6,368 nucleotides of DNA from Candidatus Poseidoniales archaeon. GTDB taxonomy: Archaea > Thermoplasmatota > Poseidoniia > Poseidoniales > Poseidoniaceae. Below the pieces are notes generated by a model. That model did not search any database. It was not told the origin of the DNA and worked only from the letters and a program-made list of their open reading frames with translations. This document shows, in pieces, positions 1 to 5,860 of the stretch. Made by a program: the position numbers and the translations under genes. Every line of letters begins with the position of its first letter. Position 1 is the stretch's first letter. The stretch is taken from the NCBI GenBank assembly GCA_012270265.1, contig JAAXIR010000117.1, forward strand, positions 1 to 6,368, read 5' to 3'.

Positions 1-337
1 TGGTCTTGATTACACCTCACCAACGTCAACAGAGGAAATCTTCGCACCAGTTGTCACCGTTCATCTTTTTGATTCAGATGAACAAGCTATTGAGATGGCC
101 AATTCAACGGAGTATGGGCTTGCTGGTTCGATCTGGTCAACGAACATTGACCGTGCACATGCGCTTGCTCAGCAAATCGAAACAGGAATCATCTGGGTCA
201 ACACGTGGTTGCATCGTGATTTGCGAACACCGTTTGGTGGTGTCAAGAATTCAGGTGTTGGCCGAGAGGGTGGCAATTGGAGCCTCGGATTTTTCTCGGA
301 ACCGCTCAATGTTTGCATCAAACACAGTCAAGAATGA
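1..337 (+). CDS. aldehyde dehydrogenase, 2-aminomuconic/2-hydroxymuconic semialdehyde dehydrogenase-like, C-terminal fragment
   Basis: The 5' end lies outside the window; the open frame runs from base 2 and gives 111 C-terminal residues ending in TGA at 335-337. Visible family marks are EEIFAPV near the start, ANSTEYGLAGSIWS, GIIWVNTW, and a terminal block RDLRTPFGGVKNSGVGREGG followed by LNVCIK. The RDLRTPFGG plus NVCIK ending is what I know from the subgroup containing NbaE/AmnC (2-aminomuconic 6-semialdehyde dehydrogenase) and DmpC/XylG (2-hydroxymuconic semialdehyde dehydrogenase), which oxidise the semialdehyde made by extradiol ring cleavage using NAD+. The catalytic Cys and the NAD-binding fold lie upstream of the window and cannot be checked. 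The same-strand aminophenol dioxygenase genes downstream make the aminomuconic substrate more likely than the hydroxymuconic one. Family assignment is firm; exact substrate is inferred. Confidence 0.88.
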   Translation, partial: GLDYTSPTSTEEIFAPVVTVHLFDSDEQAIEMANSTEYGLAGSIWSTNIDRAHALAQQIETGIIWVNTWLHRDLRTPFGGVKNSGVGREGGNWSLGFFSEPLNVCIKHSQE

Positions 338-374
338 TGGCGAGCCTTTGAAATGTTGAATTCAATCGGAAGCA

Positions 375-386
375 TGAGGCAGAACG
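375..386 (+). promoter_or_regulatory. Shine-Dalgarno-like site for panB
   Basis: TGAGG at 375-379 lies seven bases before the ATG at 387 and supports that start. The 49-base gap after the aldehyde dehydrogenase stop shows no clear promoter or terminator, so the two genes are probably cotranscribed. Confidence 0.45.
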
Positions 387-1208
387 ATGTCGGTTCACAG
401 CAAAGCAACGAAAGTTACGACGCATACGCTTCAAGAAATGAAGCGTGCCAACGAACCTATCACCATGTTGACGGCTTACGACTACTCACTTGCTCGCCTT
501 GTTGATGCAGCAGGTGTTGACGTAATCCTCGTCGGTGATTCTGCTTCAAACGTCATGGCAGGTCAGGTGACAACAGTTCCCATGACGCTCGATCACATGA
601 TTTACCACGCTCAATGCGTCCAACGTGCTGTTGATCGAGCACTCATTGTGGTTGACATGCCTTTTGGAACCTACCAAGGAAATTCTCGACAAGCCCTCGA
701 AAGTGCAATCCGCATCATGAAAGAAGCAGAAGGCCATGCTGTCAAACTTGAGGGTGGTTCTGAGATTGTTGAATCAATCGAACGAATTTTGACTGCAGGT
801 ATTCCTGTCATGGGACATCTTGGGCTTACGCCTCAAAGCATCTACAAGTTCGGGACCTACACAGTCCGAGCAAAAGAGGACGAAGAGGCAGAAAAGCTGA
901 TTGAAGATGCGAAACTTCTCGAGGAAGCAGGTTGCTTCGCTATCGTTCTCGAAAAGATTCCAAAGGAACTTGCACAACGCGTTCAAAGCGAGTTGAGCAT
1001 TCCAGTCATCGGCATTGGAGCTGGTCCTCACTGCGATGGGCAAGTCCTCGTCCTTCACGATCTTCTCGGAATTACAATGGATTTTTCACCACGATTCCTC
1101 CGTCGCTATCTCAATCTTGCAGAGGAAATCGATGGTGCCATTCGTTCCTATTGCGAGGATGTCCGTTCAGGGGATTTCCCGAATGAGTCTGAGTCCTACA
1201 CATCCTAG
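387..1208 (+). CDS. panB: 3-methyl-2-oxobutanoate hydroxymethyltransferase (ketopantoate hydroxymethyltransferase)
   Basis: A 273-residue cytosolic enzyme of full family length (E. coli PanB is about 264). It transfers a hydroxymethyl group from 5,10-methylenetetrahydrofolate to 2-oxoisovalerate, giving ketopantoate, the first committed step to pantothenate and coenzyme A. Signatures in order: MLTAYDYS (27-34), VGDSASNVMAG with D51, VVDMPFG with D90, VKLEGG with K120 and E122, GHLGLTPQS with H144, VLEKIP with E189, and IGIGAGP. These match the metal- and substrate-binding Asp45, Asp84, Lys112, Glu114, His136 and Glu181 of E. coli PanB, so it should be active. The wording (MTLDHMIYH, YKFGTYTVRAKE, FSPRFLRRY) is very like Bacteroidota PanB. 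No panC or panE is nearby. It sits 49 bases behind the aldehyde dehydrogenase on the same strand, and its TAG shares a CTAG with the stop of the opposing gene. Confidence 0.96.
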   Translation: MSVHSKATKVTTHTLQEMKRANEPITMLTAYDYSLARLVDAAGVDVILVGDSASNVMAGQVTTVPMTLDHMIYHAQCVQRAVDRALIVVDMPFGTYQGNSRQALESAIRIMKEAEGHAVKLEGGSEIVESIERILTAGIPVMGHLGLTPQSIYKFGTYTVRAKEDEEAEKLIEDAKLLEEAGCFAIVLEKIPKELAQRVQSELSIPVIGIGAGPHCDGQVLVLHDLLGITMDFSPRFLRRYLNLAEEIDGAIRSYCEDVRSGDFPNESESYTS

Positions 1209-1714
1209 AAGTAGCTGAATGCGAGTACGCTGCCACCGAAGGCACCAACATTCACAGCCATTCCGTGCCAGAGGCCATATCGAAACGGTGGAAACTCAAA
1301 CTGTAGCCAAAAGGAACTGATGAACAACCAGGCAATGGCTGGAAGGAATCCAGCAAGATAGACCGATGAGGTTCCGAACATCCAAACCATGGATAGGCAA
1401 CATGCCGTGACTGCAAAACCCATAGCATACTCTCCCGCACGGCTCATTTCCATTCCAATGAGTGCCTTGTAAATCAGTGGTGAAGCCACGAGGTAGATTG
1501 CAAACGCACCGTGGACAGGATTTGGAACAAACGTGTCGATTCGAGGCATCACAGTAAGTTGCCATATCGCACCAAAGGCCATTCCAATCAACAAAGGAGC
1601 CATCATATGGCGAAGCATATCGGAGAAGATTTCGCTTCCGGTAACGCTCGCATCGTCGGTGTCGAATGTCTGTGATTCTTCTGATGCTGTAGGCGCATCG
1701 TCCATATCCGACAT
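1205..1714 (-). CDS. small five-helix membrane protein, function unknown
   Basis: With the ATG at 1714-1712 the product has 169 residues: a hydrophilic, strongly acidic leader (1-34, rich in D, E, S, T), then about five hydrophobic segments near 38-56, 67-88, 94-113, 116-137 and 147-167, ending in FSYF. I recognise no family or catalytic motif. A polar pair EFPPFRYG (140-147) precedes the last helix. Alternative ATG starts are at 1771 (adds 19 basic residues, MDASQQKAKPQTRR...) and at 1846 (would overlap the amnB start, so unlikely). The added part at 1771 uses AGA and AGG Arg codons, unlike neighbouring genes, so I prefer 1714. It is transcribed away from amnB and toward panB, overlapping panB by four bases at the stop. 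The steady hydrophobic pattern, an uninterrupted frame and tight packing support a real gene; a role in the catabolic cluster is not shown. Confidence 0.72.
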   Translation of the reverse strand: MSDMDDAPTASEESQTFDTDDASVTGSEIFSDMLRHMMAPLLIGMAFGAIWQLTVMPRIDTFVPNPVHGAFAIYLVASPLIYKALIGMEMSRAGEYAMGFAVTACCLSMVWMFGTSSVYLAGFLPAIAWLFISSFWLQFEFPPFRYGLWHGMAVNVGAFGGSVLAFSYF

Positions 1715-1795
1715 GCTTTGGGCTTGGACCCTTCTCGTTTGAGGTTTAGCCTTCTGTTGCGATGCATCCATATGCGTCTTATGCTTGGTCGAACT
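1715..1795. promoter_or_regulatory. divergent promoter region between the membrane protein gene and amnB
   Basis: This is the only space available for promoters of the two diverging genes. A CATATG at 1769-1774 is centred about 25 bases before the amnB ATG at 1796, the spacing of a TATA box for a leaderless archaeal transcript. There is no Shine-Dalgarno before 1796, which fits leaderless initiation. CATATG is also palindromic and gives back-to-back ATG codons on both strands (1771-1769 minus, 1772-1774 plus), which could instead be alternative starts. No clear bacterial -35/-10 pair or operator repeat is seen. Confidence 0.35.
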
Positions 1796-2692
1796 ATGGC
1801 CAAGGGTTCGATTGTTGCAGGCTGTCTTGCACCGCATCCACCTCATCTTGTATACGCAGAAAATCCTCCACAGAACGAACCAACTTCTGAAGGAGGTTGG
1901 GAGCAGCTGAGGTGGGGATACGAACGACTACGCGAATCGCTTTCGAAGATTGATCACGATGTATTGGTCATCCTTTCCCCACATTGGCAAACATACGTAG
2001 GAACACATTTCCTTGGTTTGCCTCACTTTGAGGGGCTTTCGGTCGACCCAATCTTCCCCAATCTGTTTCGATATTCGTACAACCTTGACATCGATGTCGA
2101 ATTGAGCAAAGCCATTCATGACAAAGCAGCGGATGCAGGTCTTGCCGTGAAAATGATGGAAAATCCAGATTTCCGTGTCGATTATGGGACGATCACAACT
2201 GGTCACATGGTCAATCCAGCCTTCGACAAACCTCTTGTTGTCATATCATCGAATCGCTCTCGCCACTATTACTCGGTTGAAGTTATGCAAGAGATGATGA
2301 TGGAACTTGGTCGAGTGACTCGCGACGCCATCCTCGAAAGTGGTAAGAAAGCCGTTGTGCTCGCATCAAATTCACTTTCTCATCGCCACTTTACAACAGA
2401 ATCTGATGTTCCTGAGGACATGAGCAAAGAGCACATCACGAGCCATGCAATGCACCTCTGGGACATGCGAATCATCGACTACATGCGGACCGGGCAAGCT
2501 CAACGAATTATCGACGAGATGCCTGAATTTACCGAACAAGCCATCGCTGAATCCGATGGAGGTGGTCTGACTTGGCTCCTCAGCACCTTGACCGTACCAA
2601 CATATCCTGCCATCCTCCATGGATACGGGACCATTATCGGAACTGGAAATGCCATCGTTGAATGGCCCTGTTACGCTCATGAGGAGGTCTGA
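1796..2692 (+). CDS. amnB: 2-aminophenol 1,6-dioxygenase beta (catalytic) subunit-like, class III extradiol dioxygenase
   Basis: A 298-residue LigB-superfamily enzyme that would use Fe(II) and O2 to cleave 2-aminophenol between C1 and C6, giving 2-aminomuconic 6-semialdehyde. From the ATG at 1796 the protein begins MAKGSIVAGCLAPHPPHLVY, aligning with AmnB (about 305 residues) from its first residues; longer in-frame starts at 1718, 1772 and 1781 add sequence without homology. Visible active-site residues: H14 (APHPPH), H63 (SPHW) and E252 (AIAESDGG) as iron ligands, H196 (SLSHRHF) as catalytic His, and Y130 in RVDYGTITT. These sit one position after the corresponding residues I recall for the Comamonas enzyme (H13, H62, E251, H195). 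GYGTIIGTGNAIVEW closes the domain. It is followed after two bases by the alpha-subunit gene. 2-Aminophenol is the best-matched substrate; 3-hydroxyanthranilate or another ortho-aminophenol remains possible. Confidence 0.92.
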   Translation: MAKGSIVAGCLAPHPPHLVYAENPPQNEPTSEGGWEQLRWGYERLRESLSKIDHDVLVILSPHWQTYVGTHFLGLPHFEGLSVDPIFPNLFRYSYNLDIDVELSKAIHDKAADAGLAVKMMENPDFRVDYGTITTGHMVNPAFDKPLVVISSNRSRHYYSVEVMQEMMMELGRVTRDAILESGKKAVVLASNSLSHRHFTTESDVPEDMSKEHITSHAMHLWDMRIIDYMRTGQAQRIIDEMPEFTEQAIAESDGGGLTWLLSTLTVPTYPAILHGYGTIIGTGNAIVEWPCYAHEEV

Positions 2693-2694
2693 GT
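2681..2694 (+). promoter_or_regulatory. strong Shine-Dalgarno deciding a TTG start
   Basis: GAGGAGGT at 2681-2688 lies inside the last codons of amnB, six bases before TTG at 2695-2697. It fixes the TTG as the start of the fusion gene, since the next in-frame ATG is at residue 85. The placement suggests translational coupling of the two dioxygenase subunits. Confidence 0.85.
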
Positions 2695-4092
2695 TTGACC
2701 AACCCTGTCCTTGCTTCGTACGTGGTTCCTGTCCATCCGCATCCTCTCTTGGTTCCTGAACAAAACGAAGGTTGGCAAAGGCTACGAGATGCTTTTGATG
2801 AAGCTCGCCAACAGATTTCAGACAGTGGAGCAGATTTGATTATCATCTACTCGACAACATGGCCGAGCATCATTGGGCATCAGATTCAAGCCGACCCAAA
2901 TCCAACGTGGACGTTGGTTGATCAGGATTTCCACGACCTCGGATCCATGGACTATTCGTTCCGAATCGATGCTGAATTTGCAGAGGCTTGGAACAAGGCC
3001 AACCATGCACGAGGTCTTCAGAGTAGAACTGTTGCCTACAATGGATTTCCAATAGATGTCGGTTCGGTTGTCGCCCTGAAACTCCTCAATCCAGACAATG
3101 CGATTCCAGCAGTTATTGTTTCATCCAACGTCTATGCTAACCGTGCAGAAACAACAGTTCTTGCAAAATCGTGCCTCGATGTCTTGAAATCAACCGGGAA
3201 GAAAGCGGTTGCAGTCACTGCAATGTCGATGTCCAACCGGATGTTCACGGAATTTATTGATGCTGCTGATGATAAGATTCACTCACTCAAGGATGATGAA
3301 TGGAATCGTAAGGTCCTCGAGTTCCTTGAAGAGGGACGTCTCGAGGATGTTGCACAACTCTCTCGCACCATTCATCAGCAAATTCGCGTGCAAAAGGTTG
3401 TCACCTTCAAGCCGATGTGGTGGCTATCCGCCATGAACGATAATCGAAACGATTTGACCGGCCGAGTCCTTGCGTACGAAGCGTTGCATGGAGCTGGAGG
3501 CGCTGTTGTTCATCTTGACCCCACATCAAACGGAATGGGGGACAAGGAATACGATGAGGACGACGTAGAAGTGTATCATGGAGAACGCAACGTTCTCGAT
3601 GCAGAGGGGAGTGAGAACACTCCTGAAGCGAAACACGTTGCCGACAATGGTCCAGCACTCTGGGATCCTGCAGAAGGCAAGGATGCGGTGAACACAGACT
3701 CTGCGCCAACACCTGTTGGATTGTACCCTCATGCTCGACGAGTCGGTGACCTTCTGTACCTTTCCGGCGTTGGTCCTCGGCAGCCAGGGACAAATGCCAT
3801 TCCAGGTGGTCCAATTCGAGATGCGAATGGAGAACCACTTGAGTATGACATCAAAGCGCAAACACGAGCAGTCGTCGAAAACATTGCTCGAATCCTTGAG
3901 GAGGCAGGATCGTCGATGGAACAAGTCGTTGATGTTACGTGCGTCCTTGTTGATATGGATCGGGATTGTGCAGGTTACAGCGAGGTGTGGGCAGAAACAC
4001 TCGGCCATTATGGTCCAACGAGAACGACGCTTGCTATTCGTGCTCTACCAACGCCGATTGCAGTTGAAATGAAGGTCATCGCTAAAATCTAA
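2695..4092 (+). CDS. fusion protein: 2-aminophenol 1,6-dioxygenase alpha subunit-like domain + RidA / 2-aminomuconate deaminase-like domain
   Basis: 465 residues from a TTG start. Residues 1-275 match the AmnA alpha subunit (about 270 residues alone): PVLASYVVP near the N-terminus, IYSTTW (51-56), YNGFPIDVGS (115-124), DDEWNRKVL (200-208), ending GAGGAVVHL. Iron ligands are missing as in known alpha subunits: the SPHW His is T54 or T55 and the SHxHF His is N181, so this half is structural and should pair with the upstream beta subunit. Residues 276-338 form an acidic, proline- and glycine-containing linker without domain marks. Residues 339-465 are a complete Rid domain: YPHARRVGDLLYLSG, YDIKAQTRAVVENI, VVDVTCVLVDMDRD, PTRTTLAIRALPTPIAVEMKVIA. 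R443 and E458 align with the catalytic Arg105 and Glu120 of E. coli RidA at identical spacing. The domain resembles AmnD/NbaF 2-aminomuconate deaminase, which hydrolyses 2-aminomuconate to 4-oxalocrotonate and ammonia. One uninterrupted frame joins the halves. The deaminase activity is inferred from similarity and context. Confidence 0.9.
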   Translation: MTNPVLASYVVPVHPHPLLVPEQNEGWQRLRDAFDEARQQISDSGADLIIIYSTTWPSIIGHQIQADPNPTWTLVDQDFHDLGSMDYSFRIDAEFAEAWNKANHARGLQSRTVAYNGFPIDVGSVVALKLLNPDNAIPAVIVSSNVYANRAETTVLAKSCLDVLKSTGKKAVAVTAMSMSNRMFTEFIDAADDKIHSLKDDEWNRKVLEFLEEGRLEDVAQLSRTIHQQIRVQKVVTFKPMWWLSAMNDNRNDLTGRVLAYEALHGAGGAVVHLDPTSNGMGDKEYDEDDVEVYHGERNVLDAEGSENTPEAKHVADNGPALWDPAEGKDAVNTDSAPTPVGLYPHARRVGDLLYLSGVGPRQPGTNAIPGGPIRDANGEPLEYDIKAQTRAVVENIARILEEAGSSMEQVVDVTCVLVDMDRDCAGYSEVWAETLGHYGPTRTTLAIRALPTPIAVEMKVIAKI

Positions 4093-4110
4093 CTTCCGGA
4101 ATTCGGGAAG
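4093..4110 (+). terminator. possible hairpin directly after the fusion gene
   Basis: CTTCC at 4093-4097 and GGAAG at 4106-4110 can pair across GGAATTCG, beginning one base after the TAA. The stem is only five pairs (plus inner pairs after a G-G mismatch) and no T run follows, so it is a poor intrinsic terminator; it could be an RNA-stabilising hairpin or chance. Confidence 0.22.
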
Positions 4111-4201
4111 ATGTATCCTCAAAAAATGCAAGAGAATATATCCTTTGTTTGCTTGAAGGGACATGTAAGCACTCTTTGTGCATGAATTCGGGGATGTTGT
4201 C
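4111..4201 (+). promoter_or_regulatory. likely promoter and leader of the permease gene
   Basis: An A/T-rich stretch at 4121-4141 ends in AATATAT (4135-4141). Read as an archaeal TATA box it would start transcription near 4163-4167, about 35 bases before ATG 4202. GGGGAT at 4190-4195 lies six bases before that ATG and may act as a ribosome binding site. No convincing bacterial -35 box pairs with the A/T stretch. The 109-base gap suggests the permease can be transcribed separately from the dioxygenase genes. Confidence 0.4.
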
Positions 4202-5614
4202 ATGCCAATTTCAAAACTCGATTCTCTTGTTGAACAAGGAACTGAAACCATCAAGAAGACCTTGAAGCGAAGCGTTGGTCTTGCTGGTGTAGTTATCATC
4301 TCACTCTCTGCCATGCTTCCGGGTATCTTCGTGACACCAACCTTTGCTGCTGAGATTATGGGTGCAGGAATTTGGCTTGCCTTCATCGTCGCAGCAGCAG
4401 TGGTTTTGCCTGCTGCTATTTCGAAAGCTGAATTGGCATCGGGCATGCCATCGAGTGGTGGCTCCTATGTTTACCTCGAGCGGACCTATGGGCCGATGAT
4501 CGGTACCATCAGCGGTCTCGGGTTGTGGGCCTCGTTCCTGCTGAAATCAGGTTTCGCCTTGATTGGATTTTCAGCCTACTTCATCGCTGTAACAACGTAT
4601 TTTGATATCGATATGGAGATGCTCGTACTTTCGATGAGTGCTTTGGTGCTTATCACCATCGTGAACATTCTTGGTGTCAAGAAGGTCAAAGCGATTCAGA
4701 CACCAGTACTGATCGTCACGCTCGGAATGCTTCTCATCACTTGTGTTGCCGCCTTCTTCTCGTCGGATTTCGACGGAGCACGGCCATTCAAGGCAGCCTT
4801 TGACACCGACCTTTGGACGCTTGCTGAAACATCCGCCTTCGTGTTTGTTGCTTATGCGGGTGTTACGAAAGTAGCAGCAATCGGTGGCGAAGTGAAGGAT
4901 CCAGAAAAGAACCTACCAGCAGGTATGCTGCTCTCACTGCTCATTGCGACAGTACTCTATGCAATGATTGCGTACCTAATGATGGCAGCAATTCCTGGAA
5001 CGTGGTGGGAAGTTGATGGTAAAATTGTCGAGAATCCAATCTTTGTTTTTGCAGAACATGTGGCAGGTACTGAGTTTGGTATCTTCGCAGCGATTATTTC
5101 CGTTCTCGCCATGATTTCAATGGCGCTTGCAGGTATTCTCGCATCCTCTCGATTCTTGTTTGCGATGGGACAAGACAAGTTGCTTCCTCCAGCACTTGAA
5201 CGTGTTCACGAGAAGTACGAAACGCCGCACTGGCCCATCATCGTCACGGGAGTGGCAATGGGTCTTGCAATCTTCTTCGTACCTCTCAAGGATGTCGTCA
5301 AACTAGCATCTGGGTTCAAGATTATGATTTTCATCATGATCAATACCTGTGTCATCATTCTTCGACAAACAAGCGATCGTCACGATTGGAATCCGTCATA
5401 CAAAGGCGCATTGTATCCGTTCATGCAATTGTGGGGCATTCTTGCAGGTCTGTTCCTGATTTACTTCATTGGAGATAAGGCATTCATTGGAGCATCTGCT
5501 GCTTTTGTTGCTGGTTTGGTGACGTACTACTTGGATGGATGGAAGCATGCAAAGATCAAGAAAACACCTTTCCATTCATTTATTGGCCGTAATTTCAAAG
5601 GCCGTGATGACTAG
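4202..5614 (+). CDS. APC-family amino acid permease
   Basis: 470 residues with about 12 hydrophobic segments, the usual size for amino acid/polyamine/organocation transporters. These are inner-membrane secondary carriers that import amino acids or related amines with H+ or Na+, or exchange them. Family marks: SLSAMLPGIFVTP (34-46, the unwound first helix holding substrate), SKAELASGMPSSGGSYVYLERTYGP (74-98, an APC hallmark), AYAGVTKVAAIGGEVKDPEKNLP (217-239), SSRFLFAMGQDKLLPP (315-330) followed by TPHWPI. A basic C-terminal tail (447-470) is probably cytosolic. A GTG start at 4178 would add eight residues; ATG 4202 is preferred because of GGGGAT at 4190-4195. Substrate cannot be read from sequence; next to an aminophenol ring-cleavage cluster, tryptophan, kynurenine, anthranilate-type compounds or a general amino acid are candidates. 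Its stop faces a minus-strand gene six bases away. Confidence 0.92.
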   Translation: MPISKLDSLVEQGTETIKKTLKRSVGLAGVVIISLSAMLPGIFVTPTFAAEIMGAGIWLAFIVAAAVVLPAAISKAELASGMPSSGGSYVYLERTYGPMIGTISGLGLWASFLLKSGFALIGFSAYFIAVTTYFDIDMEMLVLSMSALVLITIVNILGVKKVKAIQTPVLIVTLGMLLITCVAAFFSSDFDGARPFKAAFDTDLWTLAETSAFVFVAYAGVTKVAAIGGEVKDPEKNLPAGMLLSLLIATVLYAMIAYLMMAAIPGTWWEVDGKIVENPIFVFAEHVAGTEFGIFAAIISVLAMISMALAGILASSRFLFAMGQDKLLPPALERVHEKYETPHWPIIVTGVAMGLAIFFVPLKDVVKLASGFKIMIFIMINTCVIILRQTSDRHDWNPSYKGALYPFMQLWGILAGLFLIYFIGDKAFIGASAAFVAGLVTYYLDGWKHAKIKKTPFHSFIGRNFKGRDD

Positions 5615-5620
5615 AGATAA

Positions 5621-5794
5621 CTATCGCTTGTATGCGTCGGACGTCTTCTTACCTGCATCAATGAAAACACCCGGTATCAATCCGTGAATGAGAAGTTGTA
5701 TAGCACCAAGCGCATATCGGAAAGCGAGTTTGTACGCTCCAATCATGTGTTCAAAATATCCCATTCCAACGTCTTTGAGGTGACCCATGTGCAT
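5621..5794 (-). CDS. small DUF6356-like protein
   Basis: A 57-residue frame from ATG 5794-5792 to TAG at 5623-5621, too short for usual length cut-offs. The product begins MHMGHLKDVGMGYFEHMIGA, continues with one amphipathic-to-hydrophobic helix (about 22-46: LAFRYALGAIQLLIHGLIPGVF) and ends IDAGKKTSDAYKR. The layout G-x-x-YFEH, then a helix ending in HGLIPGVF, resembles my memory of the DUF6356 family, small proteins of unknown function with a Y-x-EH...HGL-x-P-x-x-F pattern. An upstream in-frame TGA at 5827-5825 excludes a longer form; ATG 5788 (MGHL...) is an alternative start. It lies 66 bases after the short-chain dehydrogenase stop on the same strand and may be cotranscribed with it. The single hydrophobic segment suggests membrane association. 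The function is unknown. Confidence 0.68.
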   Translation of the reverse strand: MHMGHLKDVGMGYFEHMIGAYKLAFRYALGAIQLLIHGLIPGVFIDAGKKTSDAYKR

Positions 5795-5860
5795 TCTTCG
5801 TAGAGGGCCCTTCTTGAGGTTATGTCAAACCAAGTCTGTTGAGGATTGATTTTTCTTACC
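5795..5860 (-). other. intergenic gap between the short-chain dehydrogenase and the small gene
   Basis: 66 bases. On the minus strand it holds an A-rich patch (GGTAAGAAAAATCAATCC) just after the dehydrogenase stop and a TTTGACATAA stretch farther on, with a palindromic AGGGCCCT at 5804-5811 before the small gene. No T-tract terminator or convincing promoter pair is seen. Confidence 0.3.

Noticed and set aside
6..359. 117-codon plus-strand frame at the left edge
   Set aside because: It overlaps the aldehyde dehydrogenase in another frame and contains no family motif, while the chosen frame matches the dehydrogenase C-terminus throughout.
1718..1795. 26-residue N-terminal extension of AmnB
   Set aside because: Homology to AmnB begins at MAKGSIVAG from ATG 1796; the extension lies in the divergent promoter space.
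1715..1846. N-terminal extension of the membrane protein to ATG 1846
   Set aside because: It would run 51 bases into the homologous start of AmnB (ATG 1796), and the extra residues are Cys/Arg/Thr-rich with no pattern.
3407..3838. 143-codon minus-strand open frame
   Set aside because: It lies fully inside the fusion gene, antisense to well-recognised domains; its translation is rich in His, Leu, Arg and Cys without any motif.
4099..4192. Direct repeat GAATTCGGG at 4099-4107 and 4184-4192
   Set aside because: Only nine bases, two copies, centred on a common palindrome; likely chance.
4045..4446. 133-codon minus-strand open frame across the permease start
   Set aside because: It is antisense to the fusion gene end and first permease helices, which have strong homology; the low-complexity Ala/Thr/Met content looks like a shadow.
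5804..5811. AGGGCCCT palindrome as an operator
   Set aside because: Too short and single; no second copy or nearby regulator in the window.
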